Assembly (NCBI RefSeq): GCF_900107635.1 | Contig: NZ_FNRD01000013.1 | Span: 62,001-126,000 of the forward strand | Direction: 5' to 3' | DNA from: Flavobacterium gillisiae | GTDB taxonomy: Bacteria > Bacteroidota > Bacteroidia > Flavobacteriales > Flavobacteriaceae | Length of the DNA: 64,000 nt | In this document: positions 25,742 through 34,480 of the stretch, piece after piece | Position numbering within the stretch: the first letter of the stretch is position 1 | Layout: every line of letters begins with the position of its first letter | Notes under the pieces: generated by a model | Told to the model about the DNA's origin: nothing | What the model saw: only the letters and a program-made list of their open reading frames with translations | Database searches by the model: none | Position numbers and translations under genes: made by a program

Positions 25742-26392
25742 ATGAATTTCTTGACTTCTTGGAGCGGTGGAAAAGACAGTTGCTACGCGATGATGCAGGC
25801 CATTGATCAAGGATTGGTTCCGCAAGTTTTGCTCAATATGATGAATGAGAATGGAAAGGTATCGCGTTCGCATGGACTGCCGTTATCCATTTTAAATCAA
25901 CAAGCTCAAAAAATGCAGTTGCCACTCGAAGGGATTCCAGCAACTTGGGGCGATTATGAAGCTAAGTTTATTAGTACTTTGAAAACGCTTAAAGCAAAAT
26001 ATACTTTGGATGCCGCAGTTTTTGGTGATATCGATTTGCAAGCGCACAAAGATTGGGAAGACAAAGTATGCATAGCATCAGATTTAAAAGCAGTTTTACC
26101 TTTATGGCAACAAGATCGACTTGTTTTAGTCAATGAAATGATTGATAATGGAATCGAGACGATGATTGTTTCCTGTAATACAACCATGGGTGAGGGGTAT
26201 TTAGGAAGGATTTTATCGAAAGAATTAGCAATTGAGTTACAACAAAAAGGGATAGATCCTTGTGGCGAAAACGGAGAGTTTCATACCTTGGTGCTTAATT
26301 GTCCGCTTTTTTCGGAACGCATTATACTACCTGAATTTTCGGTAAAAACCTATAAGGAGTATTGCTTTATAGTTTGGGAAGATTTTTGTTAG
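25742..26392 (+). CDS. Dph6-like ATP pyrophosphatase in the cobalamin operon
   Basis: About 216 residues; the ATG at 25742 is chosen because it lies 2 nt after cobU, while an in-frame ATG at 25658 would overlap cobU deeply. The PP-loop SWSGGKDSCYAM (residues about 6-17) and the C-terminal DPCGENGEFHTLV are marks of the diphthine-ammonia-ligase (Dph6/MJ0570-like) family. Bacteria have no diphthamide, so another ATP-dependent amide or thiol-forming step is likely. Position between cobU and bluB-cobT suggests a corrinoid-related role; this is inference. Confidence 0.8.
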   Translation: MNFLTSWSGGKDSCYAMMQAIDQGLVPQVLLNMMNENGKVSRSHGLPLSILNQQAQKMQLPLEGIPATWGDYEAKFISTLKTLKAKYTLDAAVFGDIDLQAHKDWEDKVCIASDLKAVLPLWQQDRLVLVNEMIDNGIETMIVSCNTTMGEGYLGRILSKELAIELQQKGIDPCGENGEFHTLVLNCPLFSERIILPEFSVKTYKEYCFIVWEDFC

Positions 26393-26429
26393 CAATAAAC
26401 TCAAATTGAAATTTTAAATAAAAAACAGG

Positions 26430-28103
26430 ATGACTAATTTAGATGAAATTTTACAAGCACGTCGTGATACTCGTCATTTTACAAATGATGAAGTGCCAGA
26501 CGAGGTAATCAACAAAGCATTGCAGGCGGGGCATTGGGCGCCTTCTGTGGGTTTGACCGATGCTACAAAATATTATCTAATCAAGTCGGATGAAATAAAA
26601 AAAGCCGTTAAAGCGCTGTTTGTAGACTACGACAACAAAGCCGCCAATCAAACGGATAATGAGCAACAAAAAGCAGCTTATAAAGCATTAAAACTAGAAG
26701 CAATCGAAGAAGCACCCCTTGGTTTGGTTATTTGTTATGATCGTTCGGTATTGAATAATTTTACCATCGGAACAGTGGGAAGTAATGAATCTATTAAGTT
26801 CAGTGCCGTTTGTGCCGCTCAAAATATCTGGCTGTCCTTGACAGAGCAAGGTTTTTCGATGGGGTGGATTTCGATTTTAAATTATTATCAATTCAAGCAA
26901 CTATTAGGATTGCCCGAACATATGGAACCGCTGGGGTATTTTTGCGTAGGCAAACCCGCTACTAATTATGACAACCAACCCATGTTGCAGCAACTAAATT
27001 GGAAACAAAAATCAGAATTTCCTTTTGTAGAGGAAATAAGAATCCTGCATCCAGTAGCTGAAATAAAGAGGGATAAGGAAATAAATAAAGATTGCTCAAT
27101 TTCTTTATCAGAAGCCTTGCAATACAAAATTGATCATAAAACCAAGCCCACTGGTGCACTTGGTGTTTTGGAAAAATTAGCCAAACAGATAGGGGAGCTG
27201 TTCCAAACATTGAAACCAAAAATTATCCTGCCACACATTGTCGTTTTTGCTGCGGATCATGGTATTGCTCAGCATGGTGTGAGTGCCTATCCGCAGGATG
27301 TAACCCGACAAATGGTTTCTAATTTTCTAGAAGGTGGCGCCGCGATAAATGTGTTTTGCAAACAAAATAACATCAATCTTTCTATTGTAGATGCCGGAGT
27401 GAATTATGATTTTCCACCAAATGCAAAGCTAGTTTCGGCTAAAATCGATAAAGGAACGAAGTCGTTTATAGCAGGGCCAGCAATGAGTAAAATGCAAATG
27501 GAACTTTGCTTTACAAAAGGAAGTGAAATTGTTAAAACGATTGCGAAATCAGGCAGCAATTGTGTTGGATTTGGCGAAATGGGAATTGGTAATACTTCCA
27601 CAGCCTCCGTTTTGATGAGTGTCTTGTGTGGTTTTCCAATCGAAGACTGCGTAGGAAGAGGTACTGGGGTAAATGACGAAAAGTTAATTGAGAAGCAAAT
27701 GACCCTCAAGAAAGCTCTCGATAATTATAGTGGTTTACTGGATTTAGATAGCCAGTTGGCCTATTTTGGTGGATTTGAAATCCTGCAGATGGCAGCTGGA
27801 ATGCTGGAAGCTTATGAAAACAGGATGCTTATTTTGGTTGATGGGTTTATTTGCAGTGTCGCTTTTTTGGTAGCAAGCAAAAAGAATCCTTTAATCATTA
27901 AAAATGCTGTTTTTAGTCATCAGTCGGCCGAGCAGGCACATGGAAAACTATTAGATTACCTTGAAGCTTCCGCTATTCTTAAACTCGATTTGCGTTTAGG
28001 AGAAGGTACTGGTTGCGCTATTGTGTTTCCCATTATAGAATCGGCAGTGGCTTTCTTGAATGAAATGGCAAGTTTTGAAAGTGCCGGAGTGAGTAGTAAA
28101 TGA
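26430..28103 (+). CDS. cobT: BluB-CobT fusion: DMB synthase and DMB phosphoribosyltransferase
   Basis: A 557-residue two-domain protein. Residues 1-215 are a nitroreductase-fold BluB domain (ILQARRDTRHF, WAPSVGL, AAQNIWLSLTEQGFSMGWISI), which makes 5,6-dimethylbenzimidazole from FMNH2. The SQPW-type residues after APSVG are not conserved. Residues about 225-557 are CobT (HKTKPTGALGVLEKLA, FAADHGIAQHGVSAYP, GFGEMGIGNTSTAS, LRLGEGTGCA with the catalytic Glu), which attaches DMB to ribose phosphate. The fusion couples making the lower ligand to activating it. 37 nt after the Dph6-like gene. Confidence 0.92.
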   Translation: MTNLDEILQARRDTRHFTNDEVPDEVINKALQAGHWAPSVGLTDATKYYLIKSDEIKKAVKALFVDYDNKAANQTDNEQQKAAYKALKLEAIEEAPLGLVICYDRSVLNNFTIGTVGSNESIKFSAVCAAQNIWLSLTEQGFSMGWISILNYYQFKQLLGLPEHMEPLGYFCVGKPATNYDNQPMLQQLNWKQKSEFPFVEEIRILHPVAEIKRDKEINKDCSISLSEALQYKIDHKTKPTGALGVLEKLAKQIGELFQTLKPKIILPHIVVFAADHGIAQHGVSAYPQDVTRQMVSNFLEGGAAINVFCKQNNINLSIVDAGVNYDFPPNAKLVSAKIDKGTKSFIAGPAMSKMQMELCFTKGSEIVKTIAKSGSNCVGFGEMGIGNTSTASVLMSVLCGFPIEDCVGRGTGVNDEKLIEKQMTLKKALDNYSGLLDLDSQLAYFGGFEILQMAAGMLEAYENRMLILVDGFICSVAFLVASKKNPLIIKNAVFSHQSAEQAHGKLLDYLEASAILKLDLRLGEGTGCAIVFPIIESAVAFLNEMASFESAGVSSK

Positions 28104-28240
28104 TTTGGCTAAAGCCAAATACAGCTATAATTTGCTTGCCTTTAGATAAGTCAGGAGTTAATTTTGAAAACAGTATATTGAATTGCCAATAGCTTTAGCT
28201 ATTGGATACTAAAAAAGAGCTTTAGATTGGCTTTAGCCAA
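28103..28240. repeat. Three palindromes with a GCTwwAGC-type core
   Basis: ATTTGGCTAAAGCCAAAT (28103-28120), CCAATAGCTTTAGCTATTGG (28186-28205) and TTGGCTTTAGCCAA (28227-28240) lie in the 164-bp gap between bluB-cobT and cobS. They share a GCT-(A/T)3-AGC centre. The first overlaps the bluB-cobT stop. They may be attenuator-like stems, degradation barriers or repeat copies. Confidence 0.55.
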
Positions 28241-28267
28241 GTCACACAAAAAATATTTTATTAAAAA

Positions 28268-29062
28268 ATGAAAAAAGAAATCCATATATTTTTTACTGCG
28301 TTAATGTTTTACACTCGGATTCCATGTCCAAGAAACATTGATCATAATCCCGATTATTTGAATAAAGCGAGTCGGTACTTTCCTCTTATTGGATGGATTG
28401 TGGGGAGCGTGGCTTTTGGTATTTTTTGGTTGTTTAATTATTTGTTAGGTCCTGAAATTGCCGTTATCTTTTCAATGATTGCATCGGTACTGCTTACAGG
28501 CGCTTTTCATGAGGACGGTTTTGCCGATGTCTGTGATGGTTTTGGAGGAGGTTGGACTAAAGAAAAGATTTTGATGATTATGAAAGACAGCGCGATTGGA
28601 GCCTATGGTGCAATTGGTGTTGTATTGCTATTATTACTGAAATATCATTCACTTTCTCGAATTGTCTCTTCAGAAATACCAAATCTTAATTCGGAAATCC
28701 TAATTTTTATATTGTTTGTTTCCGCACATTCTTTGAGCCGATTGGCAGCAATTTCGATTGTTTTTACGCATGAGTATTCGCGAGAAGACGCTACTAGTAA
28801 AAGCAAACCCATAGCGCAAAATTTTTCTTGGCGAGAAGTGGTTGGCGCCTTCCTTTTCGGACTACTGCCACTTGTCATCTTGATTTGTTTTCAATGGCAA
28901 TTCGTACTAGTCTTAGTTCCAGTTTTCTTGACCCGATTTTTCTTAGCGCGTTATTTCCAGAAATGGATTGACGGTTATACTGGGGATTGTCTTGGAGCAA
29001 CCCAACAAGTGTGTGAAGTAGTATTTTATCTAGCAGTTATCGTCCTATGGAAGTTTATTTAA
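28268..29062 (+). CDS. cobS: Adenosylcobinamide-GDP ribazoletransferase (CobS)
   Basis: A 264-residue membrane enzyme joining adenosylcobinamide-GDP to alpha-ribazole (phosphate). The N-terminus has ALMFYTRIPCP, the active site region FHEDGFADVCDGFGGG, then MKDSAIGAYGAIGVV. Several hydrophobic segments follow and the C-terminus reads TGDCLGATQQVCEV. It overlaps cobC by 16 nt, so the two are coupled. Confidence 0.93.
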   Translation: MKKEIHIFFTALMFYTRIPCPRNIDHNPDYLNKASRYFPLIGWIVGSVAFGIFWLFNYLLGPEIAVIFSMIASVLLTGAFHEDGFADVCDGFGGGWTKEKILMIMKDSAIGAYGAIGVVLLLLLKYHSLSRIVSSEIPNLNSEILIFILFVSAHSLSRLAAISIVFTHEYSREDATSKSKPIAQNFSWREVVGAFLFGLLPLVILICFQWQFVLVLVPVFLTRFFLARYFQKWIDGYTGDCLGATQQVCEVVFYLAVIVLWKFI

Positions 29063-29571
29063 TTCGTCATACCGAGACGGTGTGTGAAAAAGGAATCTGC
29101 TACGGACAATCGGACGTGAAGATTCAAGAACCTTATTTGGAATTGTTTGCGGAAATCAAAAATCAAATTCCAAAAGATTCAATAGTATATTCTAGTCCTT
29201 TGTTTCGATGTATAGAGTTGGCTAATTATGTGGCATCGTCTCCAATTATTAGGGATGATCGTTTGATGGAAATGAATTTTGGAGATTGGGAAATGGTCAA
29301 TTGGGACGCTATTCCTCCAGATGATTTTGCGCCTTGGATGAATGATTTTGTGAATGTTGCTGTTCCTAACGGAGAGGCTTTTACCGATTTGTATGACAGA
29401 GTTGTAGATTTCATGGAAGATGAACTACAAAAAGGGCATACAAAACCGATCGTTATAGTTGCCCACGCTGGCGTAATCCGTAGCGTATTATGTAAAATTT
29501 CAAATTTACCATTAAAAGACGCTTTTCAAAACAAAGTTGATTTTGGAGCTGTGATTAAAATCGAAATTTAA
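29047..29571 (+). CDS. cobC: Alpha-ribazole phosphatase (CobC), histidine phosphatase
   Basis: A 174-residue phosphoglycerate-mutase-like phosphatase. The catalytic motif is YLIRHTETVCEKG at the N-terminus, with ICYGQSD typical of CobC, and the second histidine in IVVAHAGVIRSVL. It removes phosphate from alpha-ribazole phosphate or adenosylcobalamin phosphate. Last gene of the operon, overlapping cobS; the cobalamin riboswitch follows. Confidence 0.9.
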   Translation: MEVYLIRHTETVCEKGICYGQSDVKIQEPYLELFAEIKNQIPKDSIVYSSPLFRCIELANYVASSPIIRDDRLMEMNFGDWEMVNWDAIPPDDFAPWMNDFVNVAVPNGEAFTDLYDRVVDFMEDELQKGHTKPIVIVAHAGVIRSVLCKISNLPLKDAFQNKVDFGAVIKIEI

Positions 29572-29612
29572 TAATAACTATGCTATTTTAATTTTTTTTC
29601 TAAATTAAGTAT

Positions 29613-29620
29613 TACTTTTG
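29613..29620 (+). promoter_or_regulatory. -7 element TACTTTTG before the riboswitch
   Basis: TACTTTTG matches TAnnTTTG and sits just before the riboswitch start, so transcription probably begins around 29627. Confidence 0.5.
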
Positions 29621-29624
29621 CCGC

Positions 29625-29868
29625 CGTATTGAGGTTGTGCATTTGCTTTTTGCAAAACACATTAAAAGGGAATCAAGTGAAAATTTAGGAATTACGAATT
29701 TAGATTCAGGATTTTAAATCCGAAATCGTAAATCCCAAATCAAAAATCTTGAGCTGTACCCGCAACTGTAAGCTATCAAGCTTGTTGTTATCTACAAAAC
29801 CACTGTTTCGTTCTATAAACGAGATGGGAAGGTAAACAACAAGACGCAAGCCAGGAGACCTGCCTAAT
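29625..29868 (+). promoter_or_regulatory. Cobalamin (B12) riboswitch
   Basis: Core blocks are in order: AAAAGGGAATCAAGTG (29664-29679), GAGCTGTACCCGCAACTGTAAG (29751-29772, the highly conserved part CCCGCAACTG), CCACTGT (29799-29805), GATGGGAAGG (29823-29832) and the B12 box GCAAGCCAGGAGACCTGCC (29846-29864). It lies 44 nt before the TonB receptor ATG and should repress the receptor and its partner when cobalamin is plentiful. About 63 nt are inserted in one arm. Confidence 0.92.
29685..29747 (+). repeat. Palindromic insert within the riboswitch
   Basis: TCAAG (29673-29677) and CTTGA (29748-29752) should pair as a short stem closed by a few bases (as in TCAAGTGAAAATCTTGA). Instead about 63 nt sit between them, flanked by near-duplicate AAAAT. 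The insert folds on itself: GGATTT/AAATCC at its centre and TTACGA/TCGTAA further out. The parts needed for ligand binding remain intact. Confidence 0.65.
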
Positions 29869-29911
29869 ACATAATTATTAACAAACTTTCGGGAGATAAG
29901 GTTTAGAAATT

Positions 29912-31765
29912 ATGACTGCTAAAAAGCTACTAGTATTTTATTTTTTATTATTGTGCCAAATTATTTTGGCTCAAAATGATAGTGTTCATAAGTTAAAGGA
30001 AGTTATAATTTCAGATAGCAATCTCAAGAAATTTTCTAGTTCTCAGTCGGTTATTCATTTCAATGATTCGATTATTAATAAAAACGAAGCCTTATTAACG
30101 GATTTATTAAACTTCAATACCGTGCTTTATTTTAAGGAATATGGTCGCGGAATGTTGTCTACAGTTGCGTTTCGAGGAACAACCGCCTCGCAGACAGCAG
30201 TAATTTGGAACGGAATAAATATAAATTCCCAAATGAATGGAAGTACAGATTTCAATACGATTTCATCTGCCAATTTTAATTCGATCAGTGTAAAAGCGGG
30301 TGGAGGAAGTGTGATTTATGGCAGTGGAGCAATAGGAGGAACGGTTCATTTGAATAATGATTTGGTGTTTAAGAATCAGTTTGTCAATAGTTTAAAACTC
30401 GATTATGGAAGCTTTAATACCATAGGGGTGAACTACAAAATGGAGGTAGCTAATGAACAATGGAGTACTCAGCTTAGTTTTACTAAAAACAGTTCTACCA
30501 ATGATTATCCCTATTTGAATTCTTATAATTGGAAAGGAATACAACGTTGGAACCAGAACGGGCAGTATGACGTTATGGGTTTGAATGCTAATCTAGGCTA
30601 TAAAATTAATAACAACAACACTCTGAAATTATACAGTCAAACGTCCAATACTGATCGCAATATTTCATTAATTTCCGAATCGGAAGCAAAGACAAAATAT
30701 GTCAATGGTTTTAGTCGTAATTTGTTGGAGTATGTTGGGTTTTTTGGTGGGCTTACCGCCAATGCAAAAGCGGCTTATGTCTTCGAGAGCTATAATTATT
30801 TTCCGGATATCGAGAGCAACGATCATAGTTTTGGAGAAACAGGAAGCCTAATTACTAAAGCTGATCTTGGCTATCAATTCAAAAAAGCATTCGAATTAAA
30901 AGGAGTTTTCGAATACAATAAAACGAACGGTTCGGGCTCTGGATTTGGAACTCATTCGAGAGAAATAAGTTCGGGAGCGCTATTAGCGAAGCATAGTATC
31001 AGTAAAAGATTGTTATATGAATTGGGTGTTCGAAAAGAATTTACTACCAACTATAAATCACCAGTTTTGGCTTCCTTAGGGTCAACTTATGAATTTAGTA
31101 AAATGTACAGTTTGAAAATGAATTTTTCTCGAAATTTCCGTATTCCAACGTATAATGATTTATACTGGGAGGAAGGAGGGAATCCCAACTTAAAACCCGA
31201 AAGTTCCTATCAAGCAGAGCTAAGTAATGTGTTTTTATATCATGATTTTACGCTTTCGCAAACGGCATACTTCATTAAAATTGATGATTTGTTAAGATGG
31301 ATTCCTGGTGATAAAGGAATATGGTCGCCACAAAATACAGATAGGGTCAATACCTATGGAACTGAGTTTCTTTTAGGATGGGCACATAATAAGGGGCAGC
31401 ATTATTTTAATGCAAATGCAACCTATGCGTACACCGTTTCGGAAAATAGAGAGACCAAAAAGCAACTTTTTTTCGTTCCATTTAATAAAACAACAGCGTC
31501 GCTGGGATATTCATACAAGAGGGTTGCTGTCAATTATCAGTTTTTATATAATGGATTTGTTTTTACTCGATCAGATAATGATCCCAATGAAATTATTAAA
31601 TCATACACCGTTTCTAATGTAGGGGTTGATTATGATTTTACTTTTTTATCTTCTTTTAAACTGGGTTTCCAAGTTTTAAATGTCTTTAACGAGAACTATC
31701 AAAGCTTAGAAAATAGGCTAATGCCAGGAAGAAATTTTAATATGTACTTAAACCTTAAATTTTAA
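29912..31765 (+). CDS. btuB: TonB-dependent cobalamin receptor (BtuB-like)
   Basis: A 617-residue outer-membrane receptor. The signal peptide ends near ILAQ (residue 20). The plug domain follows without an apparent CarboxypepD_reg domain (LKEVIISDSNLKKFSS as TonB-box region, then YGRGMLSTVAFRGTTASQTAVIWNG in part and YGSGAIGGTVHLNN). The 22-strand-type barrel ends in MYLNLKF. Control by the B12 riboswitch and the adjacent BtuG-like gene identify the substrate as a corrinoid. Shorter than SusC-type receptors, as expected for BtuB. Confidence 0.9.
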   Translation: MTAKKLLVFYFLLLCQIILAQNDSVHKLKEVIISDSNLKKFSSSQSVIHFNDSIINKNEALLTDLLNFNTVLYFKEYGRGMLSTVAFRGTTASQTAVIWNGININSQMNGSTDFNTISSANFNSISVKAGGGSVIYGSGAIGGTVHLNNDLVFKNQFVNSLKLDYGSFNTIGVNYKMEVANEQWSTQLSFTKNSSTNDYPYLNSYNWKGIQRWNQNGQYDVMGLNANLGYKINNNNTLKLYSQTSNTDRNISLISESEAKTKYVNGFSRNLLEYVGFFGGLTANAKAAYVFESYNYFPDIESNDHSFGETGSLITKADLGYQFKKAFELKGVFEYNKTNGSGSGFGTHSREISSGALLAKHSISKRLLYELGVRKEFTTNYKSPVLASLGSTYEFSKMYSLKMNFSRNFRIPTYNDLYWEEGGNPNLKPESSYQAELSNVFLYHDFTLSQTAYFIKIDDLLRWIPGDKGIWSPQNTDRVNTYGTEFLLGWAHNKGQHYFNANATYAYTVSENRETKKQLFFVPFNKTTASLGYSYKRVAVNYQFLYNGFVFTRSDNDPNEIIKSYTVSNVGVDYDFTFLSSFKLGFQVLNVFNENYQSLENRLMPGRNFNMYLNLKF

Positions 31766-31769
31766 TATA

Positions 31770-32828
31770 ATGATGAAGTTATCAAGATTGTTTTTAATTG
31801 CAATAAGTGTTTCGCTTTTTGTATCGTGTTCAAAGGATGATGAGCCAGCAGTGCCAAAAGGCTTATACGAAAATGGAATTTTCGTTTTGAATGAAGGAGG
31901 TTCTGGATCAGGATCTGTTTCTTACATAAGTAATGACTTAACAGGCTTTACTCAAAATGTTTATAGTACAGTAAATGGTACTGATGTTTTAGGAAAATAT
32001 GTACAATCTATGTTTTTTGATGGAGACAATGCTTATATTATTGTAGGTGGTTCAAATGTGATTAGTGTTGTTAATCGATATACCTTTAAGCTAATTGCTA
32101 AAATTGAAACAGGTTTAAAAACGCCAAGATACGGAGTTGTAAAAGATGGAAAAGCGTATGTAACCAATGCAAATACGTATTCGTACTCTAATCCAGCTAC
32201 AGGAAATACAGATGATTATATTGCGGTGATTGATTTACTGACTAATACTGTAGAATCTAAAATTGATTTGAACGCAACTGCCAATAGAATTTTACTTGAA
32301 AACGGTAAACTTTATATCACAGAGCCTTACAATAATAACAAATTATTAGTTGTTAATCCTATTACAAAAGCGCTTGAAACGCCTGTTGCAATTGGATCGG
32401 ATGCAAATACAATGGAAGTAAAAGATGGTGTTTTATATGTTTTGAGAAGCCCATACGGAGGAAGAAGCGAAATGGTAAAAGTAAAATTATCAGACAAAAC
32501 AATGACAAAGCTTGTTTTTCCTCAAGCCTTAGACGGGGTTGGGAATTTAGATATTTATGATAATAAAGCATATTATACTTTAAATACATCGGTTTATGCG
32601 ATGAACTTGAATGCATCTGAAGCTTCAACTACTGAAATTATGAAATACACATCAACTTCAGCTTACGGAAAAATGTATGGTTTTGCAGTAAGAGACAATC
32701 GTATTTACATTGCTGATGGAGGAGATTTTTCGGCAAATAGTAAAGCGTATGTGTACTCATTGACAGGAACGATTCAAAAAGAATTTACTGTAGGTGTTGG
32801 TCCAAATGGTTTCTATTTTAATGAATAG
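31770..32828 (+). CDS. btuG: BtuG-like surface lipoprotein, DUF5074/YncE-type beta-propeller
   Basis: A 352-residue lipoprotein (lipobox in LFVSCSKD, cysteine at residue 20-21). The body is repeated blades: GIFVLNEGGSGSGSVSYIS, KYVQSMFFDGDNAYIIVGGS, KLIAKIETGLKTPRYGVVKDG (in part) and GKLYITEPYNNNKLLVVNP. In Bacteroides, BtuG is a surface propeller that captures B12 and hands it to BtuB; position 4 nt after the receptor supports the same role here. A terminator follows at once. Confidence 0.82.
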   Translation: MMKLSRLFLIAISVSLFVSCSKDDEPAVPKGLYENGIFVLNEGGSGSGSVSYISNDLTGFTQNVYSTVNGTDVLGKYVQSMFFDGDNAYIIVGGSNVISVVNRYTFKLIAKIETGLKTPRYGVVKDGKAYVTNANTYSYSNPATGNTDDYIAVIDLLTNTVESKIDLNATANRILLENGKLYITEPYNNNKLLVVNPITKALETPVAIGSDANTMEVKDGVLYVLRSPYGGRSEMVKVKLSDKTMTKLVFPQALDGVGNLDIYDNKAYYTLNTSVYAMNLNASEASTTEIMKYTSTSAYGKMYGFAVRDNRIYIADGGDFSANSKAYVYSLTGTIQKEFTVGVGPNGFYFNE

Positions 32829-32851
32829 ATAATTCATTGTTTTATACAACT

Positions 32852-32883
32852 AAAAAAGGCTTTCAGTGATGAAAGCCTTTTTT
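32852..32883 (+). terminator. Rho-independent terminator
   Basis: AAAAAAGGCTTTCA and TGAAAGCCTTTTTT form a perfect stem with a 4-nt loop. It ends the btuB-btuG transcript and, read backwards, the convergent S41 protease gene. Confidence 0.9.
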
Positions 32884-32907
32884 AGTTTTATGTTTACCGT
32901 TTATGAA

Positions 32908-34353
32908 TTATTCCAAGGCTTTCAAGATGCCTTCAGGTGCTTTTTCTAAATACATTTGGTTTTGTATACCATTCAATGATTTTGTGTCACTAAAATAGTT
33001 GAAGTCTTTCTCTGGACTTTGTTTCAGCATTTTACCTGTTCCTGTAATTTTTCCTATAGCTGTGCTCAATAAAGGTTCGGTAGAATTTCCAAGGACATCC
33101 AGATTGCCGTAATTTTCTTTTAGCGAGTAATCAGGTGTTAGTCCATTGAAGTAATCTCCAAAACCTGCTGCATTTACAATTTTTAAAACAATGGGCTGCA
33201 TGGCATAACGGTGATTTGGGTTTCTGTTGTCCTTGCCAAAAGTAGGGGAGTCATATAAGGTAACCGATCCAACATTTTTTCCTGTCGTTATATCTCCTAT
33301 TTGAACTACAGTCATATAAGGTTTTAAACCATTGATGACAAGTTCACTTGCTGAAGCCGTGCTTTTTGTGGTAAGGATATAAATTTTACTTAGATTCAAA
33401 CTGTTTACTGCAGTAGTTCCTATCTTATCTGTAAAGTTGTTTTTTAGCGCTTCTGGATTGTTAGATTCAAAGTAGCTGTTGATTTTTGGATTCCATTGCT
33501 GTTTTGCAAAAACTTTTCCGGTATACTGTCCTGTAATCATGCTGGCTAGACGAGTAGCGGTAAGTACTGATCCACCTCCATTATATCTTAAATCTAGTAC
33601 TAAATCAGTAATTCCTTGTGATTTTAAGCTTCCGAAAGCATCGTTTAATTGATTGTCGTAATCCGCATAAAAACCATTATACAATAGATAGCCAATTTTA
33701 TGTGTCCCATTAGTGATGACTTTATTGATTAATATTGGGTTTTCAGACAGTACCGTTTTCGTTAAAGCAACGGTTTTATTATTAGGTGTAATGGCTCCTG
33801 AATTGTAATCAGCAAGGTTTAAAGTGAAAGTATCATTAGCTAATAAAGACTGATAATTACTTATGGTAAGTTGGGTTCCATTAATACCATAAAAGATGGC
33901 TCCGCGTTTAATATCTTTAGTTGCTGCATCAGATCCTGGAATGATGTAACGAACATATCCAAAAATATCTGTAGTGCTTCCTGGTTTGTAAACTAATCCA
34001 AACTCAATACCACTATTTTTTGTAATTCCTTGAAGTGCGCCTTCAAGTTCCAAATAATCATCTACAATCCAACTAAATCTATCGATAGACTTATCGACTC
34101 TTAGCGCGTCAAATAATTCTTCAGGAACTGGATATCCTCGCAGGAAAACGTTTAGTATGTCTTGCGATGCAAAACGGTCATCGGATAGGTTAGGCACATC
34201 TGGTTGCCATAAATAATATTGGTTTAGTCCTTTCCAAATAAAATCCTGTACTTCCAGGTTTATAGGTGCTGCAGTATCATCATTATCTTGACAGCTTTGG
34301 AAAGAAAAAACTACTAAAAGAAGTAATAGCGCAAATTTGAGTGTAGGTTTCAT
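32908..34353 (-). CDS. S41-family C-terminal processing peptidase, lipoprotein
   Basis: A 481-residue lipoprotein (lipobox in FSFQSCQDN, cysteine at residue 21). A small N-terminal domain (YYLWQPDVPNLSDDRFAS) and a PDZ-like region around residues 105-200 precede the protease core: LVLDLRYNGGGSVLTATRLA, then LTTKSTASASELVINGL with the catalytic serine, and GKNVGSVTLYD with the likely lysine. It is a periplasmic or surface serine protease. Divergent from the ECF sigma gene. Confidence 0.88.
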   Translation of the reverse strand: MKPTLKFALLLLLVVFSFQSCQDNDDTAAPINLEVQDFIWKGLNQYYLWQPDVPNLSDDRFASQDILNVFLRGYPVPEELFDALRVDKSIDRFSWIVDDYLELEGALQGITKNSGIEFGLVYKPGSTTDIFGYVRYIIPGSDAATKDIKRGAIFYGINGTQLTISNYQSLLANDTFTLNLADYNSGAITPNNKTVALTKTVLSENPILINKVITNGTHKIGYLLYNGFYADYDNQLNDAFGSLKSQGITDLVLDLRYNGGGSVLTATRLASMITGQYTGKVFAKQQWNPKINSYFESNNPEALKNNFTDKIGTTAVNSLNLSKIYILTTKSTASASELVINGLKPYMTVVQIGDITTGKNVGSVTLYDSPTFGKDNRNPNHRYAMQPIVLKIVNAAGFGDYFNGLTPDYSLKENYGNLDVLGNSTEPLLSTAIGKITGTGKMLKQSPEKDFNYFSDTKSLNGIQNQMYLEKAPEGILKALE

Positions 34354-34480
34354 ATATTGAGGTAATTTATATAATGAACGTAAAAATAGTATCTTTAGTT
34401 TTAATTTTTAGTGTTTTTTGTAACAAAAATAAAACTGTCTCGTCTTGATACTATAAGCTGGACTAATAATGTATTGATTT

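Noticed and set aside
32362..32628. Antisense open frame inside the BtuG-like gene
   Set aside because: Shadow of the plus-strand coding sequence with unlikely composition.
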